From contig JAZRYC010000136.1 in NCBI GenBank assembly GCA_045600525.1, positions 1 through 11,449 on the forward strand: a DNA stretch of 11,449 nucleotides. The letters are read 5' to 3'. This DNA comes from F23-D06 sp045600525. Its GTDB lineage: Bacteria; Bacteroidota; Bacteroidia; Bacteroidales; WCHB1-69. Numbering within the stretch: position 1 is the stretch's first letter; each line of letters starts with the position of its first letter. Shown here piece by piece: positions 4,691 through 11,208 of the stretch. Below the pieces are notes generated by a model. It was not told where the DNA came from. It saw only the letters and a list, made by a program, of their open reading frames with translations, and made no database searches. A program made the translations under genes and the position numbers.

Positions 4691-5944
4691 TGGTTCTGTT
4701 ATAGCATACAAATTCAACGAGCCATCATTAAATTCCCCAATTTTAATTGTGAATTCATAATCAAGCATTCTCAGCATATAAACTTTCATTCTTGAGAAAA
4801 GTTTTTTTCGTTGATAAAATACGCTTTTATGGTTGTTATGCGATAAATCAATAGCTTCATCATATTGAAATTCAAGCATCGGAGTGTATTTATCAAAATG
4901 AAGTGCTATTTCCTGTTTGTAGAAATAGGACTTATCTGTTTTCGCACCCTTGCTTATTTCCTGTATGGTTATATTGTCAACTAAAACGTTTCCTATACTG
5001 GTGTTAAGATTCAGTGTGTCGTTTTTGTGATTTTTACGGAACAATTCACGTTCTGTTCTAATCACCAAAGTAGGCACATTATCGTTGGCCTGCTTGAAAT
5101 ATGTATGACGATGGTCAGTCTCTCCAGTTCCCGGTTGTCTGGAATAAAATATTTCGCCTGTTTCAACGGGATTTCCATAGAGTCCCTTGGCGCACACACC
5201 TCCTCCATTTTTGGAGTATTGGTCAATCTGCTCAGTGGTGAGTTCCCTGGTGTCAATGGGGACATCGGTTTCCTCCCAGTCGCATTTGCAGTTCCAGAGG
5301 TTGCCGGGTTGGTTCTGGAGCCAGAAAGGGTGTTTCTTAGGGAGTACGAGGCCGTAGAACTTCTGGTGCTCGATCCTTGGTTCTGCACTTCGTGACGGAA
5401 GCCATTTGAGGTTCGGGTATAGTTCGTTGGCTATGGGGTCAGCTTTGAAGTCGGTCCACTGTTTGGCAGTGCGTGATCGTGCTACTGCGGTATTGTACTC
5501 GGCGGCCTGGTAACGGTTGAAGGTGTTTATTACCGCCTTTGCCACTTTTTTGAAGTCCTCATCATCCGGCCATTTGTCGCGCTGGTGTTTGAGTTGTTGT
5601 GTGAGGTGGTATGCCTTGTAGGCGGCAAAGCGGCTGACGTTGCTCTGCAGCTGTGCCTGGAGGTCGAAGTACTTGTCGCCGTACCCGTCGGACGAGAGCA
5701 CGCCGGCAACGGCCTTGCGCAGGTTTTCGGAATAAGCCCGGTAAACGTCCGGCTGTATGTCACTGATTTCCCCGGTCAGCACTTCTTCAATGACTTTTTC
5801 GTAGAGTTCACGTTTGGAGAGGTTATAGACAAATGGGAAGGTTTGCAACGCATCGAGCAGCTCAACGGGGCTGTTGTTGAAATAGAGCTCGTCAAGTTTG
5901 GCGAGTGCTTCTGCGGCGGACAGGTCTGAGCCTGTCCCTATGCG
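4688..5944 (-). CDS. MuF (Mu gp30-like) minor head protein with C-terminal toxin-like domain; probably entered by -1 frameshift
   Basis: The core is a phage Mu F / SPP1 gp7-type head morphogenesis domain: helical N-terminal part, then RIEHQKFYGLVLPKKHPFW and WNCKCDWEETD, the family's H-x-x-x-x-G ... HPFW ... WNCxC signatures. After TGETDHRHTYFKQAND, about 130 residues (below ~5100) form a separate, AT-rich domain ending in strand-like LDYEFTIKIGEFNDGSLNLYAIT. This resembles the barnase/EndoU/RelE-like nuclease domains often fused to MuF proteins, but the fold call is tentative. The frame has no ATG, GTG or TTG between its upstream stop (6005-6007) and TTG 5848, and no Met codon until deep in the C-terminal domain. 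Residues encoded at 5849-5944 (GSDLSAAEALAKLDELYFNN) look like real coding sequence. I therefore infer entry by frameshift from the portal gene at 5944; TTG 5848 or an AUA at 5941 overlapping the portal stop are the alternatives. Confidence 0.8.
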   Translation of the reverse strand, partial: RIGTGSDLSAAEALAKLDELYFNNSPVELLDALQTFPFVYNLSKRELYEKVIEEVLTGEISDIQPDVYRAYSENLRKAVAGVLSSDGYGDKYFDLQAQLQSNVSRFAAYKAYHLTQQLKHQRDKWPDDEDFKKVAKAVINTFNRYQAAEYNTAVARSRTAKQWTDFKADPIANELYPNLKWLPSRSAEPRIEHQKFYGLVLPKKHPFWLQNQPGNLWNCKCDWEETDVPIDTRELTTEQIDQYSKNGGGVCAKGLYGNPVETGEIFYSRQPGTGETDHRHTYFKQANDNVPTLVIRTERELFRKNHKNDTLNLNTSIGNVLVDNITIQEISKGAKTDKSYFYKQEIALHFDKYTPMLEFQYDEAIDLSHNNHKSVFYQRKKLFSRMKVYMLRMLDYEFTIKIGEFNDGSLNLYAITEP

Positions 5945-5950
5945 AAAAAA
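5918..5950 (-). promoter_or_regulatory. Putative -1 programmed frameshift signal (slippery site plus hairpin)
   Basis: On the minus strand the portal reading frame reads T TTT TTC at 5950..5944, a canonical X-XXY-YYZ heptamer. After six nucleotides (GCATAG, containing the portal stop) there is a 7-bp stem GGACAGG / CCTGTCC (5937..5931 with 5924..5918) with a 6-nt loop. A -1 slip moves the ribosome to CGC at 5944..5942, which is exactly the MuF frame. The expected fusion is about 859 aa. Confidence 0.7.
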
Positions 5951-7266
5951 TTCTTCAGCCTCGTGATGAGATTGTTGGATTGAGCGGAACGTTTTTTCCG
6001 AGTTTCACTGTTGTCGTCATCATCGTTTAACGGGTTTTTCAATGATGATTCAAAAGGGTTGAAACTGTGAGCCACACGCAGTTCTTCCTTCATTTCCTCG
6101 TAGTTGTCCGGCTTTGGAATGTCAAACTCTTCGTAGATGTAATCATCATCAACAGGCACCTTGTCAGATATGGAGTTTAAGACGTTCCACTTGGCCTGCA
6201 GTTCGTTCCAGTCCTTGTCAGGGGTACGGTACCATATCTCGCCACCGGTGACGTTGATACCGAACCGTTTGAGGACGGCTCTGAACTGAGTGTTAAGGAC
6301 AGACAGTACGAGATGCTTGTCGCTTTCAGTTTTTGCTTCTTCCACCTCCAGGTGCACTTCTCCCAGGGAGCGGGCACCGTGGTCACCCTGTTCGGTGGTC
6401 AATGTATTGCCGAGAATGGTTTTTGAGATGGAAGCATCGCAAGCCTGGATGAGCCTGTCATAAACCTCATTGCTTCCGGTAGAGCCTCCGGTTTCATGAA
6501 TTTTAAGTTCCGTGCTTCTCGGGTGGATGCTGTAGTATGCACCGCTCCATTCCTGAAGTCCCAATTCAAGTTTGGCACGAGTATCTTCGTCATAGTCGTC
6601 ATAGATCATTTCACGGAACGGCATGCCGAACATTTCTGCGAACTGGCTCCAGTCACCGAAGCCTCCTCTTTTATAGATGACATATTGCGCTGCTTTGACG
6701 AACAGACCTTTGTCGTAAGGGTCACCGACACGAATCATATAGTTAGAGAGCGGAGCTTCCATGAACAGCCAGTCACGCGAAGCGACGGACTGGTCTTTTG
6801 ACACGCACTCAAATCCGTCTTCCGGGTGTACGTGCTTGCGTGGAATGAGGTCAAAGTCTATGCGGTATGTTTCCTGTTCATCGTCATACCAGATGCTGTT
6901 TATCTGGATAAGGGAGTAACCCCAGACTATGCTGTTGTGGATTTCGCGGATGAGCATTCTCATATCCGGAGAGTTGAGCATTTTGGTAATTTCATCGTCC
7001 TCATCTCCGTCACGGACAAAAACAAGTTCCTTATTGAGAATGGCGTCCTGCCGTTTTCCCCAGGTAGCTTCAATCTGTCCGTCGAGGAGTATGTCTTCGT
7101 AGAGGTCGTAGAGCAGAGTGCGTGAAGGGTTGACGATGTTCTCGAAAGCGCGGATTGCACTTTTCCAGTTCTGAATGTCCTGCGTATTGTGCGGGGCATT
7201 GTGTATGTTGATGTTCTGGACAATAATATTGTCGGGCACTTTGCCCTTGTTTCTTTTTGCTGGCAT
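5938..7266 (-). CDS. Portal protein, Mu gp29-like (DUF935)
   Basis: A 442-aa portal protein. Recognisable segments are LYDLYEDILLDGQIEATWGK followed by RQDAILNK early in the chain, the central GDWSQFAEMFGMPFREMIYDDYDED, the stretch ILGNTLTTEQGDHGARSLGEVH, and the wing/stem region QFRAVLKRFGINVTGGEIWY. All are typical of DUF935 Mu-type portals. Twelve copies of such a protein form the ring through which DNA is packaged. The ATG at 7266 comes one base after the gp36-like stop; the in-frame GTG at 7299 would lie inside that gene and is less likely. The C terminus (NNLITRLKNFFA) carries the slippery heptamer described separately, so a fraction of ribosomes may continue into the MuF gene. Confidence 0.9.
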   Translation of the reverse strand: MPAKRNKGKVPDNIIVQNINIHNAPHNTQDIQNWKSAIRAFENIVNPSRTLLYDLYEDILLDGQIEATWGKRQDAILNKELVFVRDGDEDDEITKMLNSPDMRMLIREIHNSIVWGYSLIQINSIWYDDEQETYRIDFDLIPRKHVHPEDGFECVSKDQSVASRDWLFMEAPLSNYMIRVGDPYDKGLFVKAAQYVIYKRGGFGDWSQFAEMFGMPFREMIYDDYDEDTRAKLELGLQEWSGAYYSIHPRSTELKIHETGGSTGSNEVYDRLIQACDASISKTILGNTLTTEQGDHGARSLGEVHLEVEEAKTESDKHLVLSVLNTQFRAVLKRFGINVTGGEIWYRTPDKDWNELQAKWNVLNSISDKVPVDDDYIYEEFDIPKPDNYEEMKEELRVAHSFNPFESSLKNPLNDDDDNSETRKKRSAQSNNLITRLKNFFA

Positions 7267-7267
7267 A

Positions 7268-7681
7268 TTAATACTGGTTGTTGCGTTTAGAATTACCACC
7301 GAATGAGACGTAAGATGAGATACCTGTCGTACCTGTCAGCCGTTCAAGTCCGTCAATGGAAGCCCTTTCAGCCTGAACCTCCTTGAGGTATGCGACAGCA
7401 TCCTTATAAGCATTGCGTCTGCTTTCCGGCATGTTTACAGGATTGGAGACGTTGTAGCAGTTGTAAATGGCTATGTCGCGCACGATTTTGATGACCATGG
7501 TGCATCTTTGGTCTCCGGATTTGTTCCACTCCTTTCTGATGTCATAGCGTGCAGTCAGATAGCTTTCCACTTCGGCCTGAGCCTCCAATATAGCCTGTCT
7601 GGTGTTTTCATAGGAACGAGAGATGACAGACAGGACTTCTGCATGTATTCCCTTGGTGAGATCTTCAACATCGATATACAT
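7268..7681 (-). CDS. Mu gp36-like protein (DUF1320)
   Basis: A 137-aa protein with the DUF1320 pattern: MYIDVEDLTKGI at the start, AILEAQAEVESYLTARYDIR in the middle, then KIVRDIAIYNCYNV and RRNAYKDAVAYLKEVQ. DUF1320 proteins (Mu gp36) are small head-completion/adaptor-type proteins between portal and tail. The normal family length is about 140 aa. In Mu the gene lies after the capsid gene; here it lies between terminase and portal genes, next to a small basic protein. The stop is one base from the portal ATG, and the start is 4 nt after the previous stop, so it is tightly packed within the operon. Confidence 0.85.
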   Translation of the reverse strand: MYIDVEDLTKGIHAEVLSVISRSYENTRQAILEAQAEVESYLTARYDIRKEWNKSGDQRCTMVIKIVRDIAIYNCYNVSNPVNMPESRRNAYKDAVAYLKEVQAERASIDGLERLTGTTGISSYVSFGGNSKRNNQY

Positions 7682-7685
7682 AGTC

Positions 7686-7928
7686 TTATTTTTTAGGTTT
7701 TGAATAATAGAGGCAGACCTTGGTCAGTTCGATGCTGTCGCGCAGTCTTTTGTGCAGCACGCCCCTATCGATAAGCAGGTTTATTCTCATGCGGTCGTAA
7801 ACTCTTATTTTGCCGAACACTTGTATAACATAGTGTCGTTTGCCTGTCAATTTTTGCATCCTGTCTGCATGACGGACGGCGTTGCGTACCTGAAGAAATC
7901 TGATAAGTCTTTTGCATAACGTAATCAT
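7686..7928 (-). CDS. Small basic hypothetical protein of the packaging operon
   Basis: An 80-aa protein rich in Arg and Lys (LCKRLIRFLQVRNAVRHADR, KLTGKRHYVIQVFGKIRVYD, LIDRGVLHKRLRDSIEL). The open frame extends upstream into the terminase gene, but ATG 7928, 19 nt after the terminase stop and preceded by an A-rich stretch, is the sensible start. The middle looks like two beta strands (HYVIQVFGKIRVYD) and the rest helical. I do not recognise the family. Its place between terminase and gp36-like genes suggests a structural or packaging accessory; its charge would suit contact with DNA or RNA. Confidence 0.65.
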   Translation of the reverse strand: MITLCKRLIRFLQVRNAVRHADRMQKLTGKRHYVIQVFGKIRVYDRMRINLLIDRGVLHKRLRDSIELTKVCLYYSKPKK

Positions 7929-7947
7929 TTTAAAATTGGAATTTTGG

Positions 7948-9486
7948 TTAAACACGTTTTTTATTACGAGGGCGTCTGCCCAATGTGAAACTTTCAGCTG
8001 ACTGATGTCTTGCCTTCTGAGCGGCAATGAACACGCCACCCTCCACGCAGTCAGGTCCGTCGGCGGGAGCCTTGAGCTGCGGTGTGACGAGCAGGAACTG
8101 TTCTGCGAGGCGGTCCATGTGCGGATTGCCTTGTTCAGCCTCGTTGAACACGAGTCTGCAGTTGCGGTTGAGCGGTTCAAGATTGCCTTCAATACGGCTG
8201 AACTTGTCGGGTTTCTTACGGGTATCCGGAACCATGTTGAGGAAGTACCCCTTTTCCTTTCCCTTGGCAGCGAAGAGCGGAATGAACACCTGCTCGTAGA
8301 ACGGATCCTGCAGTGTATTGTTCTCTACATAATTGTAAAGCTGTGCGGATGTATTGCCCAAAGACTCGTTGATGTCGTAGAACCAATCTACGAATTCGGC
8401 ATTGGTTGCGTGATCGAGCCGGCACTTCAGGATATAGAAGACCCCGTCGAGCATCCCGATGGCGCAGACAGCCTTCATGGAGTCTGCCTTGTTCTTGGAG
8501 TTGGAAGGCGCAGGGTCACCATAGATGATGATGTGTCTGAACCTGTTAAGCGCCGGGACCTTACCCCACGAGAGTTCCTTGAACACGTCACCTTCCGACA
8601 GCGGGTTGTTGAAGTACTCCTGCTGTGCAGCGCGTGTGCTGATTTTGGAAAGGATGAAGTCAATGTCCTCTTCGGAGTTCTTGCACCAGGAAGACTTGCC
8701 GTCCCTGCCTCTGATATTGACGATGTCGAATTTGTCAGCAGCCTTGCCGGCCCGTGATATGCAGCAGTCCTTGGCGATGACGTTGCCGTTGAACAGGATT
8801 CTGGCGTCACCGGACACGGAGATGGTGGGGATGAGCGCCTGCTCAATCCAGTCCCACTTCTGCTTGATGCGGTCCGGGTTGCGGCATTCCTCGTCGGTGT
8901 CGATGTCATCGATGAGGATGAAGTCGGGACGTGCGGCCTCGTTACGCGTACCACGCGGGGACTGCCCGGCACCGAGAGCCCTGAAGGAGCATCCGCACTT
9001 GGCTACAAACTCACCGACTTCCCATTTGCCAATATTGTACTGATCTCCGTAGTCGTTGATGATTCGCAGGTTCTTTTCGAGCTGCATCTGGAAGGGGAGC
9101 AGCAGGCGGCAGGCGTTGTCGTAGCTGTTGCTTACGATAAGAAAGTTGCGGATTTGTCCGGTGAGTGCCAGGAACAGCACCTCGAACATGGAGCGAGCTG
9201 ATTTTGCGAGCTCGCGGCTCCAGGCACGAACCTCGTACCATCTGCGATGTGCGAAAAGCCTTTTGGTGGCGGCGATGTGGAACGGAGCGGGATCGGCGGT
9301 GCAGTATTTTGGGAAGTAGTATTTGAACCATTCTTCCGGATGCGCCTCCAAATGCCGGATGCGCTGCTGCCGTTCTATTTCCGTCTCTGAGCTGTCCACC
9401 TCCACGTCGGCAATGAACTGACTGTAATACGCTTCCCAGTCTTTAAGAAGCTGTCGGTGTGTCTGATTACTTACTCTGGCAGCCAT
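7948..9486 (-). CDS. Terminase large subunit (packaging ATPase/nuclease)
   Basis: A 512-aa large terminase. The ATPase half has a Walker A-type segment (RELAKSARSM, about residues 91-100), a hydrophobic strand (NFLIVSN), and a Walker B segment FILIDDIDTDE (about 189-199), followed by the coupling-motif region ARILFNGNVIA. The nuclease half begins at about 320 with IIIYGDPAPSN (Asp324 as first metal ligand), then YVENNTLQD at about 386-394 and PHMDRLAEQFL near the C terminus. These match the RNase H-like nuclease of terminases such as Mu gp28. It cuts and translocates DNA into the prohead through the portal. Its ATG overlaps the small-subunit stop (TAATG). Length and all key motifs look intact. 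Confidence 0.92.
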   Translation of the reverse strand: MAARVSNQTHRQLLKDWEAYYSQFIADVEVDSSETEIERQQRIRHLEAHPEEWFKYYFPKYCTADPAPFHIAATKRLFAHRRWYEVRAWSRELAKSARSMFEVLFLALTGQIRNFLIVSNSYDNACRLLLPFQMQLEKNLRIINDYGDQYNIGKWEVGEFVAKCGCSFRALGAGQSPRGTRNEAARPDFILIDDIDTDEECRNPDRIKQKWDWIEQALIPTISVSGDARILFNGNVIAKDCCISRAGKAADKFDIVNIRGRDGKSSWCKNSEEDIDFILSKISTRAAQQEYFNNPLSEGDVFKELSWGKVPALNRFRHIIIYGDPAPSNSKNKADSMKAVCAIGMLDGVFYILKCRLDHATNAEFVDWFYDINESLGNTSAQLYNYVENNTLQDPFYEQVFIPLFAAKGKEKGYFLNMVPDTRKKPDKFSRIEGNLEPLNRNCRLVFNEAEQGNPHMDRLAEQFLLVTPQLKAPADGPDCVEGGVFIAAQKARHQSAESFTLGRRPRNKKRV

Positions 9487-9935
9487 TACAAACAGGATTT
9501 AATGTAGGCGTTGAACAGTTTGGCCACTTCCTTGCTGAAATCAAAGCCGGAAGTCTTTCGGACGAAAGATAGGAACTCCTTGCCGGTGGCCATTTTTTCG
9601 GCGATGTTGGTTTCCGTCTCGAGGTTGCGGATGGCGGCCGTGATCTTGAGGATTGCGTCGGCGTCCTTGGAGCCTGCGAAGTTCTTGCCTTCCTCACGGT
9701 CTTCGATGGCGTCGTTGAGCAGTCTCAGCTGCCGGTACAGCCGCGAGAGCTGTTCCTCCTTGCCCACGAGGAGCGAGGTCTGCAGTTCCTGCCATTTGCC
9801 TTCCTTCACCCATTTGCAAACGGTCACCTTGCTCACGCCTACCTTTTCCGCTATCTCGGCCTGGGTTATACTTGAATCATTCAAGTATAACTGGCGTGCG
9901 TAGTCCTTTTTCTGTTCCTTAGTCAGTTCTGCCAT
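9486..9935 (-). CDS. Terminase small subunit-like protein with HTH
   Basis: A 149-aa protein. Residues about 18-45 (SSITQAEIAEKVGVSKVTVC followed by KWVKEGKW) form a clear helix-turn-helix of the kind found in small terminase subunits. A long coiled-coil-like segment follows (EEQLSRLYRQLRLLNDAIED) and then helices DADAILKITAAIRNLETET and FLSFVRKTSGFDFSKEVAKLF. The HTH plus central oligomerisation helices, and the position immediately before the large subunit with stop/start overlap, identify it as the DNA-recognising small subunit. It is the first gene of the minus-strand head operon and follows a -7 box at 9957-9964. Confidence 0.85.
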   Translation of the reverse strand: MAELTKEQKKDYARQLYLNDSSITQAEIAEKVGVSKVTVCKWVKEGKWQELQTSLLVGKEEQLSRLYRQLRLLNDAIEDREEGKNFAGSKDADAILKITAAIRNLETETNIAEKMATGKEFLSFVRKTSGFDFSKEVAKLFNAYIKSCL

Positions 9936-9956
9936 ATCGATGTCTTAAATTCGAGG

Positions 9957-9964
9957 CAAAAATA
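9957..9964 (-). promoter_or_regulatory. -7 box (TATTTTTG) of the minus-strand head operon
   Basis: The minus strand reads TATTTTTGCC, an exact TAnnTTTG match, ending 21 nt before the ATG at 9935. A TTG lies upstream at about 24-nt spacing, slightly too far for a standard -33 element, which may mean activator dependence. It faces away from the plus-strand box at 10059. Confidence 0.6.
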
Positions 9965-9989
9965 TAGATGTGCGCTGATATAAACCGAC

Positions 9990-10010
9990 AATGTTGCAAT
10001 GCATAACATT
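9990..10010. promoter_or_regulatory. Imperfect palindrome between divergent promoters, candidate operator
   Basis: AATGTT (9990-9995) and AACATT (10005-10010) are inverted arms around a 9-nt centre, located between the two divergent -7 boxes. A dimeric regulator could bind here. In such AT-rich sequence a 6-bp inverted pair can arise by chance. Confidence 0.25.
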
Positions 10011-10058
10011 ACTATAAATCAGATAACTACAAAATAAAATAATGTGAAAAACGGGTTG

Positions 10059-10066
10059 TATTTTTG
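10059..10066 (+). promoter_or_regulatory. -7 box (TATTTTTG) of the protease/scaffold operon
   Basis: TATTTTTG followed by CCGC lies 21 nt before the ATG at 10088, the same spacing as the minus-strand box before the small terminase. No TTTG or TTG is present at 19-21 nt upstream, so recognition may need an activator. Confidence 0.6.
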
Positions 10067-10087
10067 CCGCAAATTAAGAATCAAGCG

Positions 10088-11203
10088 ATGGCTAAACGAG
10101 TAAAAAAAGAGAAACGGGAGGAAAGTGTGGAGATGTACCTGTACGGTATAATCGGCAGAGGATTGGACATAGATGCCAACGCGCTCATCCAGGAGATAGA
10201 GATGCACCGCAAGAATGGTGCAACATCATTTATATTCTATGTAAACAGTGATGGCGGAGAGGTTGCACAGGGCAGTGCTCTATTCAACTATCTTGACAGA
10301 ACAGACATCGAGGTGACGTGGGTGGTTGACGGCATTGCAGCCAGCATGATGGCCGTGCTGATTACCAATCCGAAGCACAAGGTGAAGGCTGCGAGATATG
10401 CCAAATTCATGTATCACCGCGTATGCGGCTATGTGTATGGCAACAGTGACGAGACTCGTGCCGCTGCCGACATGATGGAAAACTTTGAGAATACGCTGGT
10501 GGATATGATGTCTGCCAGAATGGGCATCAGTTCCGATGAGATTCGTGCCACGTATTTTGACGGCATTGACCACTGGCTCAGTGCGGATGAGGCTGTCATG
10601 GCAGGTTTGTGCGACGAGATCATTAATACAGACAAAAACATCAAGGAATTGGAGAACATTACGGACAGCCGCAGTGCCTTCAATTACTACAATAATCAAA
10701 TAATCAATTTAAAACAACAAAACATGGATGAAGTAAAAGAATTTGCCGCTGTGCTGAACATGGCAGAGACATCCTCTGAACGAGATGTCCTGGAAGGTGT
10801 TCGCAGTGTGGTGAACGAAAGAACCAATCTCCGTCAAGAGTTGGAAGCGGAAAGAGCTAAGGTGACAGCGCTCACAAACCAGGTGAAAGCCATGGAGAGT
10901 GCCAAAGTCGTCGCACTCATTGATTCCGCCATCGCCGACAAGCGCATCGGCGAGGATGACAGAGAGGCCTACACCAAGTTGGCAGAACAGGACTTCGAGA
11001 ATACGGAAAAGATTCTCAACAGAATGAAGCCTGTGGAAAGAATCAAGGACCAATTGTCCAAAAAGAAAGAGAACGAAGAAGAAGCCGGCTGGGACTTTGA
11101 CAAGTACCACCGCAACGGCCGATTGGAAAATCTCAAAAACAATAACCCTGAACGCTATGCCGAGCTTTACAAGGCAAAATTCGGCTGCGCTCCTAAAAAC
11201 TAA
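10088..11203 (+). CDS. ClpP-fold prohead protease fused to scaffold (Mu gpI/Z-like)
   Basis: A 371-aa protein. The N-terminal ~190 residues are a ClpP-like head maturation protease. YVNSDGGEVAQGSAL (about 51-65) supplies the GG oxyanion loop, VVDGIAASMMAV (about 79-90) has the nucleophile Ser86, FMYHRV (about 107-112) has the catalytic His110, and an Asp in TYFDGIDHWLSADEA probably completes the triad. After a linker rich in Asn and Gln (NYYNNQIINLKQQ), residues 213-371 form a highly charged helical scaffold: MDEVKEFAAVLNMAE, LRQELEAERAKVTALTNQVK, and the C-terminal AELYKAKFG. ATG 10088 is chosen over the TTG at 10064, which lies within the -7 box. It acts inside the prohead, removing scaffold during capsid maturation. 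The plus-strand orientation opposite to terminase is unusual relative to Mu. Confidence 0.88.
   Translation: MAKRVKKEKREESVEMYLYGIIGRGLDIDANALIQEIEMHRKNGATSFIFYVNSDGGEVAQGSALFNYLDRTDIEVTWVVDGIAASMMAVLITNPKHKVKAARYAKFMYHRVCGYVYGNSDETRAAADMMENFENTLVDMMSARMGISSDEIRATYFDGIDHWLSADEAVMAGLCDEIINTDKNIKELENITDSRSAFNYYNNQIINLKQQNMDEVKEFAAVLNMAETSSERDVLEGVRSVVNERTNLRQELEAERAKVTALTNQVKAMESAKVVALIDSAIADKRIGEDDREAYTKLAEQDFENTEKILNRMKPVERIKDQLSKKKENEEEAGWDFDKYHRNGRLENLKNNNPERYAELYKAKFGCAPKN
10724..11203 (+). CDS. Putative nested scaffold protein from an internal in-frame start
   Basis: An ATG at 10724 (residue 213 of the protease/scaffold protein) begins a 159-aa protein equal to the scaffold part. The bases before it (AATTTAAAACAACAAAAC) form the A-rich, unstructured leader typical of Bacteroidales starts, and they encode an Asn/Gln-rich linker with little apparent protein constraint. 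In lambda and Mu the scaffold is likewise made from an internal in-frame start. Separate production here is inferred. Confidence 0.55.
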   Translation: MDEVKEFAAVLNMAETSSERDVLEGVRSVVNERTNLRQELEAERAKVTALTNQVKAMESAKVVALIDSAIADKRIGEDDREAYTKLAEQDFENTEKILNRMKPVERIKDQLSKKKENEEEAGWDFDKYHRNGRLENLKNNNPERYAELYKAKFGCAPKN

Positions 11204-11208
11204 GCATT

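Noticed and set aside
4529..4795. Plus-strand 88-codon frame across the orphan promoter region
   Set aside because: It runs through poly-T tracts giving Phe-rich peptide, spans the promoter and terminator hairpin, and has no plausible leader.
4330..5100. Complete toxin-immunity pair (MuF tail plus acidic protein)
   Set aside because: Attractive, but the acidic gene is coupled to the protease, is 170 nt from the MuF gene with its own promoter-like box, and the toxin fold itself is unproven; kept only as a hypothesis.
7929..8192. N-terminal extension of the 80-aa basic protein
   Set aside because: The extension overlaps the terminase C terminus in another frame and has the Ser/Arg-rich look of shadow translation; ATG 7928 after the terminase stop is the better start.
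8005..8757. Long plus-strand open frame (250 codons) opposite the large terminase
   Set aside because: It is antisense to a terminase with intact motifs, has no leader or promoter-like box, and reads as a low-information shadow of the GC-richer coding strand.
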